Below are positions 17,263 to 26,741 of a stretch of DNA of 58,007 nt, in pieces. The stretch is taken from the NCBI GenBank assembly GCA_031288555.1, contig JAITRE010000012.1, positions 1 through 58,007 of the forward strand, read 5' to 3'. How positions within the stretch are numbered: position 1 is the stretch's first letter; each line of letters begins with the position of its first letter. Below the pieces are notes generated by a model. It made no database searches and was not told the origin of the DNA. It saw only the letters and a program-made list of their open reading frames with translations. Source of the stretch: Oscillospiraceae bacterium (GTDB lineage Bacteria; Bacillota; Clostridia; Oscillospirales; Acutalibacteraceae). The position numbers and the translations under genes are program-made.

Positions 17263-18432
17263 ATGATGCAAAATGATGTTTTATATTGGATTTGGTTGAG
17301 CCAATCTTTGGGTTTTGCAAGTTACAAAGCAAAAGCTGTGTTAAAGTTTTATGATGTAAAAAATTTTTATAGTTTAGGCCCTGCAGAGTGGAGATCTTGT
17401 GGGTTTTTTTGTAAGAGCGAAATAAAAAGACTTGAAAGCTTTGATTTAAAAGATGCTGAAAACATTTTAAAAAAATGTAGTAATCTAGGTTATGATGTAA
17501 TTACAATAAATGATTTTTGTTACCCTAAAGCCCTTAAAAATATTTCGAATCCGCCGTGTGTTTTATATACAAGTGGAAATTTGATGCAAGATTATAACAA
17601 TAATCTTTGTATTGCTATAATTGGAACTCGAAATGCGACAGATTACGGTAGCAAAGTTGCGTATAAATTAAGTTTTGAATTGGCGATGCAAAATGTAGTA
17701 ATTGTTAGCGGAGGAGCACTAGGGATAGATTCTTATGTTCATAAAGGAGCTTTAGAAGCTTGTTGTGGAAAAACTATATCTGTGTTAGGGTGTGGAATAA
17801 ACTATGATTATCCTGTAAAAAACAAGGTTTTAAGGAAAGAAATTGCAAAAAAAGGTTTATTTATTTCAGAACATCCTCCCGATGCTCCTCCTGTTCCTAA
17901 AAATTTCCCTTTAAGAAATCGTATAATTTCGGGCATTTCAAACGGCGTTGTGGTTGTGGAAGCTCCTGAAAAAAGTGGAGCGTTAATTACGGCGAATCTT
18001 GCCTTAGAACAGAATAAAGATGTTTTTTCTGTACCAGGAAATATAGGAAATAAAACTTCTAAAGGAACTAATTTGCTTATAAAGTTTGGAGCAAAACCGG
18101 TATTGTGTACTGAAGATATTTTAGAAGAATATAAAATTTTTGAAAAGAGTTTAAAGATAAACAAAAAAACTAAAGTTGATCTTACTGTAAATTGTAATTG
18201 TTTTAAGTCTTGTGACTCACCAATGAAAACGCTTCCAAAAATTTCTCAAGAAAGTTTAGTTATTTTTGAAATTTTATCAAATACAAGTTTGTTTTTTGAA
18301 GAAATTTGTGAGAAAACAAGTTTACCAGCAAAAAAAGTTTCTACTGCCATAACGGAACTTGAGATTTTAGGGCTTATTAATAATCTTTCGGGAAGAAAAT
18401 ACTCAAGAAATAATGAATATGCTAATACATAA
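17263..18432 (+). CDS. dprA: DNA-processing protein DprA
   Basis: 389 residues, full length. It loads RecA on incoming single-stranded DNA during natural transformation and protects it. The central Rossmann-like domain has IIGTRNATDYG, SGGALGIDSYVHKGAL, FPLRNRIISG and ALITANLALEQ; the N-terminal part is helix-hairpin-helix-like and the C-terminal ~60 residues form the winged-helix DprA domain (SLFFEEICEKTSLPAKKVSTAI). The ATG follows GAGGAAAAA. It is 54 bases ahead of topA, the usual dprA-topA order in Firmicutes. The gene looks intact despite the generally reduced look of the genome. Confidence 0.95.
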   Translation: MMQNDVLYWIWLSQSLGFASYKAKAVLKFYDVKNFYSLGPAEWRSCGFFCKSEIKRLESFDLKDAENILKKCSNLGYDVITINDFCYPKALKNISNPPCVLYTSGNLMQDYNNNLCIAIIGTRNATDYGSKVAYKLSFELAMQNVVIVSGGALGIDSYVHKGALEACCGKTISVLGCGINYDYPVKNKVLRKEIAKKGLFISEHPPDAPPVPKNFPLRNRIISGISNGVVVVEAPEKSGALITANLALEQNKDVFSVPGNIGNKTSKGTNLLIKFGAKPVLCTEDILEEYKIFEKSLKINKKTKVDLTVNCNCFKSCDSPMKTLPKISQESLVIFEILSNTSLFFEEICEKTSLPAKKVSTAITELEILGLINNLSGRKYSRNNEYANT

Positions 18433-18486
18433 TATTAGACTGAAATTTATAAATTTCTATGTGATAGATGTTTTAAGGTGGTTATT

Positions 18487-20571
18487 ATGTCAAAACTTGT
18501 AATAGTTGAATCTCCAGCAAAAGCAAAAACTATAACTAAATATCTCGGCAGAGACTTTGAAGTAGTTGCATCTATGGGGCATGTGCGTGATTTATCGGAG
18601 AAGCGCTTAAGCGTTGATATAAAAAATTCATTTAAGCCGAAATATGAAATTTTAAAAGACAAAGAAAAACAAGTTGAAAATTTAACAAAACGCGCAGAAA
18701 AAAGCGACTATATTTTTCTTGCAACCGACCCTGATCGCGAAGGAGAAGCTATTTCGTGGCATTTATCGCATATACTTAATCTTGATTGTAACGAAAAAAA
18801 TCGTGTAACTTTTAATGAAATAACTAAAAGTGGAATAAATTTTGGAATGAAGAATCCAAGGAGTATTGATAAAAATTTAGTTAATGCTCAACAAGCGAGG
18901 CGAATTTTAGACCGCTTAGTTGGTTATAAATTAAGTCCATTTCTATCTTCAAAGATAAGAAAAGGCTTGTCAGCTGGCAGAGTTCAGTCTGTTGCAGTTA
19001 GAATAATTGTTGACAGAGAAGAGCAAATTCGATCTTTTATACCAAAAGAATATTGGACAATAGACGCAAAGCTTTTGTCTAAAAATAGTTCTAAAATTTT
19101 TGATGCTTCTTTTTATGGATATGAAAATAAAAAAGTTGAAATTAAAAATAAAGAACAGGTTGATAAAATCTTTGAAAAAATTAAGAACGCTGATTTTGTA
19201 ATAAAAAAAATAAAAAAAGGCTCAAGAAAACGTTCTCCCGCACCTCCTTTTATAACATCCACACTTCAACAAGAAGCTTCAAGAAAAATGTCTTTTAATC
19301 CAAGGCGCACGATGAAAATTGCTCAAGAACTTTATGAAGGAGTGAATGTTGGTGATATAGGTCTTGTTGGTCTTATAACATATATGCGAACTGATTCACT
19401 TCGAATTTCAAACGAGGCTATTTTAAAAGCTAAGGAGTATATAGTTAAAACTTGGGGAGAAAAATATTTACCGTCAAAAACAAAAGTTTTTAAATCTCGT
19501 GCAAACTCCCAAGATGGACACGAAGCTATACGACCCACTATGCCGGATTTTCCTCCAGAAAAAGTAAAAGATCATTTAACACCTGAGCAATATAAACTTT
19601 ACACATTAATTTGGAAAAGGTTTATATCTTGCCAAATGGCAGATTGCATTCACTCGACGACCCAAGTACAAATTCAAACAGGAGATTACGTCTTTAAAGC
19701 CTCTGGCTATTTTGTTAAGTTTAATGGTTTTACAGTTCTTTATGAAGAGTCAAAAGATGATGAAGAAGAAAAGAAAAAAGAATTACCTGTTCTTTCTGAA
19801 GGTGAAAAATTAAAACCAAAAAAAGTTGAAAAAACCCAGCATTTTACAGAACCTCCACCAAGGTTTACTGAAGCATCTTTAATAAAAGCGCTTGAAGAAG
19901 AAGGAGTAGGCAGACCTTCTACTTACGCAGCGACTATTAGTACTGTCCTTGCGCGCGAATATGTACTGCGTGAAGATAAAAAATTAAAACCAACAGAACT
20001 CGGCGAAGTTGTTACCAATCTTATGAAAAAAAAGTTTTCTAAAGTAGTGAATTTAAAGTTCACAGCTCAAATGGAAGAAGACCTTGATACAATAGAAAAA
20101 GGGAAACGTGAGTGGATTCAAGTTTTAGAAGATTTTTACAGTGAATTTGAAAAAGATTTAAAAAAAGCAAAGGAAGAAATGAAAGATGTAAAAATTTATT
20201 TAAAAGAAGATGAAACTGATGTAGTTTGTGAGTTATGTGGTCTCAAAATGGTGGTGAAATATGGAAGGTTTGGTAAATTTATAGCTTGCCCTGGATATCC
20301 TAATTGTAAAAATGCAAAAAAGTTTGTTAATAAAATAGGAGCTCAATGTCCTAAATGTACTGGAGAAATTGTGCTTAAAAAATCTAAAAAAGGCAGAATA
20401 TTTTATGGATGCGATAAATACCCGGAATGTGATTTTGTATCTTGGGATAAGCCAAGTAAAGAAAAATGTCCTAAATGTTCAAAAACATTATTCGAAAAAA
20501 AGGGTAGAAACAAAGTGCTTTATTGTATTACTGAAGGATGCAGTTATAGTTCCTCTGTTAAACAAGCGTGA
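18487..20571 (+). CDS. topA: DNA topoisomerase I
   Basis: 694 residues. Type IA enzyme relaxing negative supercoils. The Toprim domain starts KLVIVESPAKAKTI and has DPDREGEAISWH; the active-site Tyr is Tyr299 in GLITYMRTDS; HEAIRPT follows. Three C-terminal Cys4 zinc ribbons start near residues 578, 619 and 661 (CELCG, CPKC, CPKC). Start ATG at 18487 is chosen over the GTG at 18478 because AAGGTGG is then six bases away. It is convergent with pepP. Confidence 0.96.
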   Translation: MSKLVIVESPAKAKTITKYLGRDFEVVASMGHVRDLSEKRLSVDIKNSFKPKYEILKDKEKQVENLTKRAEKSDYIFLATDPDREGEAISWHLSHILNLDCNEKNRVTFNEITKSGINFGMKNPRSIDKNLVNAQQARRILDRLVGYKLSPFLSSKIRKGLSAGRVQSVAVRIIVDREEQIRSFIPKEYWTIDAKLLSKNSSKIFDASFYGYENKKVEIKNKEQVDKIFEKIKNADFVIKKIKKGSRKRSPAPPFITSTLQQEASRKMSFNPRRTMKIAQELYEGVNVGDIGLVGLITYMRTDSLRISNEAILKAKEYIVKTWGEKYLPSKTKVFKSRANSQDGHEAIRPTMPDFPPEKVKDHLTPEQYKLYTLIWKRFISCQMADCIHSTTQVQIQTGDYVFKASGYFVKFNGFTVLYEESKDDEEEKKKELPVLSEGEKLKPKKVEKTQHFTEPPPRFTEASLIKALEEEGVGRPSTYAATISTVLAREYVLREDKKLKPTELGEVVTNLMKKKFSKVVNLKFTAQMEEDLDTIEKGKREWIQVLEDFYSEFEKDLKKAKEEMKDVKIYLKEDETDVVCELCGLKMVVKYGRFGKFIACPGYPNCKNAKKFVNKIGAQCPKCTGEIVLKKSKKGRIFYGCDKYPECDFVSWDKPSKEKCPKCSKTLFEKKGRNKVLYCITEGCSYSSSVKQA

Positions 20572-20611
20572 TAAATTCTAGCAAGTTTCTGCAAAATCTT
20601 TTCAAATTAAT

Positions 20612-21709
20612 TTAAAACTTGTTCAAACAAATCAGTTCTTTGGTTATATTTGTAAAATTTTCGCAACCATCTTTTTTAACAAGCAACATATCTTCTATTC
20701 TTACACCGAATTTTCCAGGCAAATATATACCAGGTTCTATTGTGACTACTGCGTTTGATTTAAGTTTTTCTTCGCTAGAAATCGACAACTTAGGGGCTTC
20801 ATGCACTTTAAGACCAACACCGTGTCCTGTAGAGTGTCCAAAATATTTCGCATATCCGTGACTGTTTATAACATCTCTCGCAGCTTTATCTACATCGCCC
20901 GCTTTAACGCCATCTTTTAAAGTTTCTATAGCTTCTAACTGAGCTTGCAGAACGATATTATAAATTTTTTTTTGCTCATCACTCACATCACCTATAGCAA
21001 CAGTTCTTGTCATATCACTATGATATCCTTCAAAAACTGCACCCATATCCATAATTAAAAATTCATTTTCACATATTTTTCTATCGCCTGGAGTTCCGTG
21101 TGGAAGAGAAGTTTTTTCTCCGCTAATGACTATTAAATCAAAAGCAACCGAACTTGCACCGTTTTTTCTCATGTGAAATTCAATGTCTAGTGCGATGTCT
21201 TTTTCGCTTATACCAGGCTTTATTTTTTGCACTATGTAATTAAAAGCATTTTCTGTTATTTGTTGAGATCTCTTCATTTTTTCAATTTCATATATAGATT
21301 TTACAAACCGCATATTTGAAATTTCGTCATCCAACTGCGCATTTACTGCGATATCTACTTTTAAAAAAGAAAATAAAGAATAAATTTTTTCAGATTCCGA
21401 AACAATTAAATTTTCTCTTTCGATTACAATGCGTTTTATGTTATTTTCAGTTATAAGTTCTTTTAAAGTTATTTTTAAATCTTTTGAGAAAACTACTTTT
21501 AAATTAGGATTTTTAGATTTCAAAACTTCTTTAACAGCTATCTCATAATAACGAAAATCAACAATATAATATAAAATTTGCCTTGTTATTAAAAGATATC
21601 CAGTGTGAATATCGCACAAGGAAAAATATCTGCGATTTTCAACAGATGTTATAAATACAGCATCTATATTGGAAGAAATTTTTTTTATAAGTTCTTTTGA
21701 ACGATTCAA
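20612..21709 (-). CDS. pepP: M24 Xaa-Pro aminopeptidase/dipeptidase
   Basis: 365 residues: creatinase-type N-terminal domain (1-~130) and pita-bread metallopeptidase domain. Metal ligands lie in DMGAVFEGYHSDMTRT, GHSTGHGVGLKVHE, TIEPGIYLPG and VRIEDM. It releases N-terminal residues or dipeptides next to proline. The TTG start follows AAGGGG. In many Firmicutes this gene precedes efp; here efp is about 1.6 kb away on the opposite strand, so the pair has been split by a rearrangement. Confidence 0.9.
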   Translation of the reverse strand: MNRSKELIKKISSNIDAVFITSVENRRYFSLCDIHTGYLLITRQILYYIVDFRYYEIAVKEVLKSKNPNLKVVFSKDLKITLKELITENNIKRIVIERENLIVSESEKIYSLFSFLKVDIAVNAQLDDEISNMRFVKSIYEIEKMKRSQQITENAFNYIVQKIKPGISEKDIALDIEFHMRKNGASSVAFDLIVISGEKTSLPHGTPGDRKICENEFLIMDMGAVFEGYHSDMTRTVAIGDVSDEQKKIYNIVLQAQLEAIETLKDGVKAGDVDKAARDVINSHGYAKYFGHSTGHGVGLKVHEAPKLSISSEEKLKSNAVVTIEPGIYLPGKFGVRIEDMLLVKKDGCENFTNITKELICLNKF

Positions 21710-22120
21710 TTTTTAAAACCCCTTAAACTAAACATCACTATAAAAATAAAATTTTAAAAGGACAGCTAAATTTATGAAAGTGCTATAAACGTAAGCAATA
21801 AAAATTGCAAAACTTTATAAAGCCATCTTAATTTTAAAAAATAAATCTGATTAATACATCTAAACTATGGCGATGTAGTGAATGAAAAACAAAGTGACAA
21901 GGTACTTATTTAAAACTTAAATATAACCCCACCAAGCAATGTAAGTTTATAACAAAACGCCATAGTTTTTAAAAAATTCTAAATTTTCGAGTACCTTTAA
22001 AAACTATTAAGATTGATATTCTATTTTTGATTTATTTATTACGATCCCTACTTTTAAATAAACATATAAATTTAGTATTATTAAAAATTTTCTAAAAAAC
22101 ATGTATGAAACAAACTAAAT
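21710..22120. other. Intergenic region pepP/rpsU with a structured core
   Basis: 410 bases with no coding frame. Unlike other spacers it has G/C-richer patches (21865-21880 and 21926-21940), which are where the interlocked inverted repeats of the candidate RNA fall. Outside 21855-21997 nothing is recognisable. Confidence 0.5.
21855..21997. ncRNA. Candidate pseudoknotted structured RNA, strand not settled
   Basis: Inverted repeats interlock: AAACTATGGCG (21862-21872) pairs with CGCCATAGTTT (21958-21968), 11 bp; AAGGTACT (21899-21906) pairs with AGTACCTT (21990-21997), 8 bp. Their order A-B-A'-B' is a pseudoknot. A third helix AAACTTA (21913-21919)/TAAGTTT (21942-21948) lies between, and the first arm sits in the loop of a 6-bp hairpin TACATC/GATGTA (21855-21860/21872-21877). 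No known riboswitch, SRP, RNase P or tmRNA consensus could be recognised. The minus strand would place it downstream of rpsU and before pepP. Confidence 0.45.
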
Positions 22121-22294
22121 TTACTTTTTGCGCCTACGTGCTGCTTCTGATTTTTTTTTACGCCTAACAGAAGGTTTTTCATAAGCTTCTCTTTTTCTAA
22201 CTTCTGTAATAACTCCAGCACGAGAACATTGTTTTTTAAACCTTTTAAGGGCACTATCAATGGACTCATTATCTTTTACTCGTATTTCAGCCAT
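22121..22294 (-). CDS. rpsU: 30S ribosomal protein S21
   Basis: 57 residues, complete. Starts [19 protein letters not shown] and ends in the Lys/Arg-rich tail of S21, ending RRRKK. It binds the 30S platform near the mRNA exit/anti-SD region. The ATG at 22294 has GGGAGGCGAGTT upstream; an upstream in-frame ATG-like start would put the Shine-Dalgarno in the coding region. A promoter is at 22365-22394, and a small CCCTTGAGGG hairpin overlaps the Shine-Dalgarno. Confidence 0.97.
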   Translation of the reverse strand: MAEIRVKDNESIDSALKRFKKQCSRAGVITEVRKREAYEKPSVRRKKKSEAARRRKK

Positions 22295-22364
22295 ACATAA
22301 CTCGCCTCCCCTCAAGGGATCGTTCAATCAATAAAAACAAGTTATCAACACTTCCTTTACTGCC

Positions 22365-22394
22365 TTTATATCACGACAAGCGATATTTCGTCAA
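22365..22394 (-). promoter_or_regulatory. Sigma-A-type promoter for rpsU
   Basis: Minus strand -35 TTGACG (22394-22389) and -10 TATAAA (22370-22365), 18-base spacer, with a leader of about 65 bases to the rpsU start. Confidence 0.65.
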
Positions 22395-22489
22395 GAGCTT
22401 TATAGTTAAATTCGTTTTAAAACAGCAAAAACTTAAGTTTTAAAGCTATACTAAAATTTAGAAAGTTAATATTTTTGTTGTTTTAGCGT

Positions 22490-22831
22490 TCATATTTCTG
22501 TGTCTTTATTTTCTTTTTCGATGTCAAAAGAAACTAAATTAAGACCAGTAGCCACCGCTAAAGATTTTTGAGAAAATTTTCCGCCTCTTATATAATTTAA
22601 ACTTTCCTGATTAATTTTTTCTTCTTCCTCTAAAAGCTCTAAGTAATCTTCCATGGTAAAATCATAACCATATCTTCTAGCTAAAGGAATAATTTCAAAC
22701 TTTACAAAATCAAGCTTTTCTTCTTCTGTTAAACCTTCGTCGTCAAAACCATTTCGAAGCCTTAAAACTTCTTCTTTCATGATGTAATTGACATTAAGAT
22801 CGGCAAAAAATTCTCTCGCTGAACCCAACAA
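22490..22831 (-). CDS. Nif11-like leader peptide with Gly-Gly motif (candidate RiPP precursor)
   Basis: 113 residues. The TTG start lies seven bases after AGGAGGTGA, an almost perfect Shine-Dalgarno. Residues ~1-82 resemble the Nif11-type leader of ribosomal peptide natural products: an aromatic/acidic N-terminal helix (REFFADLN), a Glu-rich middle, then ARRYGYDFTMEDYLELLEE (51-69) and ESLNYIRGG (76-84). Gly83-Gly84 is where a C39-type protease/exporter would cut. The remaining 29 residues (from Lys85) contain Ser and Thr but no Cys, so no thioether ring is possible. No modifying enzyme, protease or exporter is in the window. It could also be a leader-like protein with a different job. Confidence 0.6.
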   Translation of the reverse strand: MLGSAREFFADLNVNYIMKEEVLRLRNGFDDEGLTEEEKLDFVKFEIIPLARRYGYDFTMEDYLELLEEEEKINQESLNYIRGGKFSQKSLAVATGLNLVSFDIEKENKDTEI

Positions 22832-23057
22832 TTTTAAATCACCTCCTTTTATTATTTATCAAGACCTTTGTACAACAATAAAAATACATAAATCTTTTAT
22901 TTTACAAAGTATAAAGTCTTTTAATTTAAATTTCCCTAAAAAAACCAAATTATTACTCAAAAAATAAAATATTTAAATAAATTTTAAAAACAAAATAATT
23001 TTAATCAAACTTTTTATTAAGTTTTAAAAATAGACAATTTTCTGTTTCAAGAAATTA

Positions 23058-23086
23058 TTGCAAAGTTTTTTGTGTTAAGATAGAAT
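23058..23086 (+). promoter_or_regulatory. Sigma-A-type promoter for efp
   Basis: -35 TTGCAA (23058-23063), 17-base spacer, -10 TAGAAT (23081-23086). The transcript would start near 23093 and have a 5' leader of about 200 bases. Confidence 0.55.
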
Positions 23087-23107
23087 TAAATATGTCAAAG
23101 ATTTAAA

Positions 23108-23157
23108 GTAGAGGATGCATCCGAGTTTTAATGTGATTGGTCCGCATTTTTTTCTAC
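23108..23157 (+). promoter_or_regulatory. Leader hairpin with U-run upstream of efp
   Basis: GTAGA (23108-23112)/TCTAC (23153-23157) encloses ATGC (23115-23118)/GCAT (23144-23147), the latter followed by seven T. A 10-bp palindrome GGATGCATCC (23113-23122) gives an alternative fold. The segment also encodes a 16-codon frame (23115-23165, MHPSFNVIGPHFFLRK). It could be an attenuator or a chance hairpin. Confidence 0.3.
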
Positions 23158-23296
23158 GAAAGTAATAAAAATTTTTATAAAATATATTTTTAAAAATACA
23201 ATTTTTTAAATTACTAAAAATGATTTTTTAAAATATCAATATTTAAAAATTAAATTTGCAAAACAGCTTTTAAACATTCGTTTGGAGGAACTACAA

Positions 23297-23854
23297 ATGA
23301 TATCAGCTGGTGATTTTAGAAACGGTGTAACTTTTGAGCTTGATTCGAATGTTTATTGCATAATTGAATTTCAACACGTAAAACCTGGAAAAGGTTCGGC
23401 GTTTGTACGTGCAAAAATAAAGAATGTTATGACTGGAAGTATTGTCGAAAAAACTTTTAATCCAAACGATAAATATCCTTCTGCTTTTATAGAGCGAAGA
23501 AATATGGAATATCTTTATAGTGACGCTGATCTTTATTATTTTATGGATAACGAAACATACGAACAGTTGCCTGTGAACAAAAATGTTCTTGGGGATAATT
23601 TTAAATTTGTGAAAGAAAATATGGAATGCAGGATTTTATCATATAAAGATAAAGTTTTCGGCGTGGAACCTCCTTTTTTTGTGGAATTAAAAATAATTCA
23701 AACCGATCCAGGATTTAAAGGAAATACAGCAACTAATACAACAAAACCTGCTGTGTTAGAGACGAATGCTACTATTCAAGTTCCTCTTTTTATAGAAGAA
23801 GGAGAAATAATAAAAGTTGATACACGAACAGGTGAATATGTAGAAAGAGCTTAG
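23297..23854 (+). CDS. efp: Elongation factor P
   Basis: 185 residues, family length. It relieves ribosome stalling at polyproline stretches. Three beta-barrel domains; the tip loop of domain I is KPGKGSAFVR, with the lysine that is modified in some species. C-terminal motif FIEEGEIIKVDTRTGEYVERA is typical. Start ATG at 23297 (Met-Ile-Ser-Ala-Gly-Asp-Phe) follows TTGGAGG; the upstream in-frame TTG lies inside the Shine-Dalgarno. Confidence 0.97.
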   Translation: MISAGDFRNGVTFELDSNVYCIIEFQHVKPGKGSAFVRAKIKNVMTGSIVEKTFNPNDKYPSAFIERRNMEYLYSDADLYYFMDNETYEQLPVNKNVLGDNFKFVKENMECRILSYKDKVFGVEPPFFVELKIIQTDPGFKGNTATNTTKPAVLETNATIQVPLFIEEGEIIKVDTRTGEYVERA

Positions 23855-23926
23855 TTTGTGTTCTTGTAATTGAATTAGCTAAACTTTTTATTAATTAAGA
23901 TTAATTTTAAAAAAGGTGTGGTAGCT

Positions 23927-26689
23927 ATTTTTGCAAAGAAAAATATTGATATAAAGGGCGCTCGAGAACACAATTTAAAAAACATAAACGTTGAAATTCC
24001 GCGCAATAAATTAACAGTTATTACTGGACTTTCTGGTTCTGGAAAATCATCTTTAGCTTTTGATACGATTTATGCTGAAGGCCAAAGGCGTTACGTTGAA
24101 AGTCTTTCTTCTTACGCTCGACAGTTTTTAGGACAATATAAAAAACCTGACATTGATTCTATAGAAGGTCTTTCGCCAACAATATCTATAGATCAAAAAA
24201 CAACACATGATAATCCTCGTTCAACCGTGGGAACAGTCACGGATATTTATGACTACTTAAGATTGCTGTGGGCTAAAATTGGAAAGCCTCATTGCCCTGT
24301 TTGCAAAAAAGAAATATCTTCTCAAAGTATAGATCAAATCGTCTCTAAAATCACAAATATACCAAAAGAAACTAAAATACAAATTTTAGCTCCGGTAGTG
24401 GTTTCTAAAAAAGGCGAGCACATAAAAGAGTTTGACAGAATTAAAAAAGAAGGCTTTGTGAGAGTAAGAGTTGATGGAAAAATTTATAATCTTGATGAAA
24501 AAATAATTCTTAAAAAAAACAAAACTCATTCTATAGAAGTTGTAGTTGACAGACTAATTGTAAATGAAAAAATGCACTCTAGGCTTGCTGATTCTTGCGA
24601 AACTTGTTTAAAATTGTCTGGCGGCGCTTTAATTGTTAATATAATTGGAGGGGAAGATTTAAAATTTAATAAAAACTATGCTTGTTTTGAACATTCTGTG
24701 AGCATAGGAGAACTTACTCCTTTGATGTTTTCTTTTAACAATCCTTTAGGCGCTTGTAGAAAATGCATGGGTCTTGGAATTTCTTCGGAAATTGACGAAG
24801 ATCTTTTAATACCAAATAAGTCGCTTTCCATAAAGGATGGTGCTATAAAAGCTAGCGGTTGGTCAAGTGGATTCAGTAATTTTTTTAAAGAATTTCCCCC
24901 TGAACTTGAAAACTTACTTAAAAAACCTATAGAAAATTTTGAAAAAAAAGAGCTTGATTTAATTTTATACGGCGATAGTTATTTGGATTTCGAAGGTATA
25001 ATACCAAATTTAAAACGCAGGATTCTTCAAACAAAAAGCGAATGGGTAAAAAAAGAAATTTCTTCTTTAATGAAATCAAGTTCTTGTAATGTTTGCAATG
25101 GTGCGAGGCTTTCTCGAGAGAGCCTTTGTGTGACTGTGGGAAGTATCAATATTTCTGAGTTTTGTAACAAATCAGTTAACGAGGCGTTATCTTTTATAAA
25201 AAACTTAAAAATTTCAAAATCTGAAGCTGTAATTGCAAACATAATTTTAAAAGAAATAATATCTCGACTTGAATTTTTAAAAAACGTTGGTCTTGAGTAC
25301 TTAACACTTTCAAGAGCGTCAGGCACATTGTCAGGTGGCGAAAGTCAAAGAATAAGACTTGCAAGTTCCATAGGCTCTTTGTTAACGGGAGTCACTTATA
25401 TATTAGACGAACCTAGTATAGGATTACACCAATCTGATAATAAAAAATTAATAAAAATTTTAAAACATCTCCGAGACCTTGGCAATACTGTAATAGTTGT
25501 AGAACATGATGACGAAATGATGACAGAATCAGATTATATTGTTGATATAGGCCCTTTGGCAGGTGTAAAAGGAGGGTATCTAGTTTGTTCTGGCACAATT
25601 GATAAAATTAAATCTTGTAAAAAATCTATAACTGGAAGATTTTTAAGTTTAAAAGAAAAAATAGAAACTCCAAAAATTAGGAGAAAAATATCTAACAAAA
25701 TAATAAAAATTATAGATGCAAAGGAAAATAATTTAAAAAATATAAATGTAGATATTCCTATTGGAATTTTCACTTGCATAACAGGAGTGTCTGGTTCTGG
25801 CAAATCGTCACTTGTAAACGAAATTCTTTATAAACATCTTGCAAAAGAACTAAACAGAGCAAAAACTACCCCAGGACTTTTTAAAAAAATAAGTGGCCTT
25901 GAATTTCTTGTAAAAGTTATTAATATAAGTCAATCACCAATTGGAAGAACTCCCAGGTCTAATCCTGCAACTTATACCAACATGTTTACAGAAATTAGAG
26001 AATTATTTGCTTCTACCAATAGTTCCAAAATACGCGGTTTTAGTAGCTCTAGATTTTCTTTTAATATTGACGGAGGAAGATGTGAAGCTTGCGCTGGCGA
26101 TGGCCTTAAAAAAATTGAAATGTTGTTTTTGCCAGATGTGTATGTTGTTTGTGAAATTTGCGGAGGGAAAAGATACAACAAAGAAACATTAAAAATTGAA
26201 TATAAAAGCAAAAATATAAGCGACGTGTTAAATATGACTTGTGATGAAGCTCTTGAGTTTTTTGAAAATATCCCAAACATTTACAGAAAACTTAGAGCTT
26301 TGCACGATGTTGGACTTGGTTACATCAAACTTGGTCAATCTTCTACAACTTTATCAGGCGGCGAAGCGCAGAGAGTTAAACTTGCAACGGAACTTTCAAA
26401 GCATTCTACAGGATCAACTTTATACATTTTAGACGAACCTACCACAGGACTTCATGTTGCGGATGTTAAACGTTTGATTGAAATTTTGCAGAAACTTGTT
26501 GATAACAAAAACACAGTCGTTACTATAGAGCATAATCTTGATTTTATAAAATGTGCCGATTACATTGTGGATCTTGGTCCTAAAGGTGGAGAAAACGGCG
26601 GTAGAATTATAGCGTCTGGTACACCAGAAAAAGTTTCAATGTGTGATAATTCTCTTACAGGAAAATTTTTAAAAAAATATTTTAAATAA
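23927..26689 (+). CDS. uvrA: Excinuclease ABC subunit A, probable ATT start
   Basis: About 920 residues. Damage-recognition ATPase of nucleotide excision repair. Two ABC ATPase halves: Walker [14 protein letters not shown] near residue 30 and [13 protein letters not shown] near 620; signature motifs [11 protein letters not shown] and [11 protein letters not shown]; zinc-finger CPVCKKE insertion and the CNVCNGARL and CEACAGDG zinc modules. Start: AAAGGTG ends at 23917 and ATT lies at 23927, giving Met-Phe-Ala-Lys-Lys-Asn-Ile, aligned with the usual M-A-K-x-x-I start. GTG at 23918 directly abuts the Shine-Dalgarno. uvrB and uvrC are not here. Confidence 0.93.
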   Translation: MFAKKNIDIKGAREHNLKNINVEIPRNKLTVITGLSGSGKSSLAFDTIYAEGQRRYVESLSSYARQFLGQYKKPDIDSIEGLSPTISIDQKTTHDNPRSTVGTVTDIYDYLRLLWAKIGKPHCPVCKKEISSQSIDQIVSKITNIPKETKIQILAPVVVSKKGEHIKEFDRIKKEGFVRVRVDGKIYNLDEKIILKKNKTHSIEVVVDRLIVNEKMHSRLADSCETCLKLSGGALIVNIIGGEDLKFNKNYACFEHSVSIGELTPLMFSFNNPLGACRKCMGLGISSEIDEDLLIPNKSLSIKDGAIKASGWSSGFSNFFKEFPPELENLLKKPIENFEKKELDLILYGDSYLDFEGIIPNLKRRILQTKSEWVKKEISSLMKSSSCNVCNGARLSRESLCVTVGSINISEFCNKSVNEALSFIKNLKISKSEAVIANIILKEIISRLEFLKNVGLEYLTLSRASGTLSGGESQRIRLASSIGSLLTGVTYILDEPSIGLHQSDNKKLIKILKHLRDLGNTVIVVEHDDEMMTESDYIVDIGPLAGVKGGYLVCSGTIDKIKSCKKSITGRFLSLKEKIETPKIRRKISNKIIKIIDAKENNLKNINVDIPIGIFTCITGVSGSGKSSLVNEILYKHLAKELNRAKTTPGLFKKISGLEFLVKVINISQSPIGRTPRSNPATYTNMFTEIRELFASTNSSKIRGFSSSRFSFNIDGGRCEACAGDGLKKIEMLFLPDVYVVCEICGGKRYNKETLKIEYKSKNISDVLNMTCDEALEFFENIPNIYRKLRALHDVGLGYIKLGQSSTTLSGGEAQRVKLATELSKHSTGSTLYILDEPTTGLHVADVKRLIEILQKLVDNKNTVVTIEHNLDFIKCADYIVDLGPKGGENGGRIIASGTPEKVSMCDNSLTGKFLKKYFK

Positions 26690-26741
26690 CAAAAATAAAC
26701 TATTTTTTTTAAATCAATAGATGTTTTTAAAAGAGGTTGAA

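Larger units (their letters stand above)
22832..23296. other. Intergenic region between the Nif11-like gene and efp
   Basis: 465 bases. It holds the Nif11-like gene's Shine-Dalgarno at the left end, the efp promoter at 23058-23086 and a leader hairpin at 23108-23157. No other structure is visible in the A/T-rich remainder. Confidence 0.5.

Noticed and set aside
20582..20621. CAAGTTT/AAACTTG inverted repeat between topA and pepP
   Set aside because: Long loop, no U-run and overlap with the pepP stop; not convincing as a terminator.
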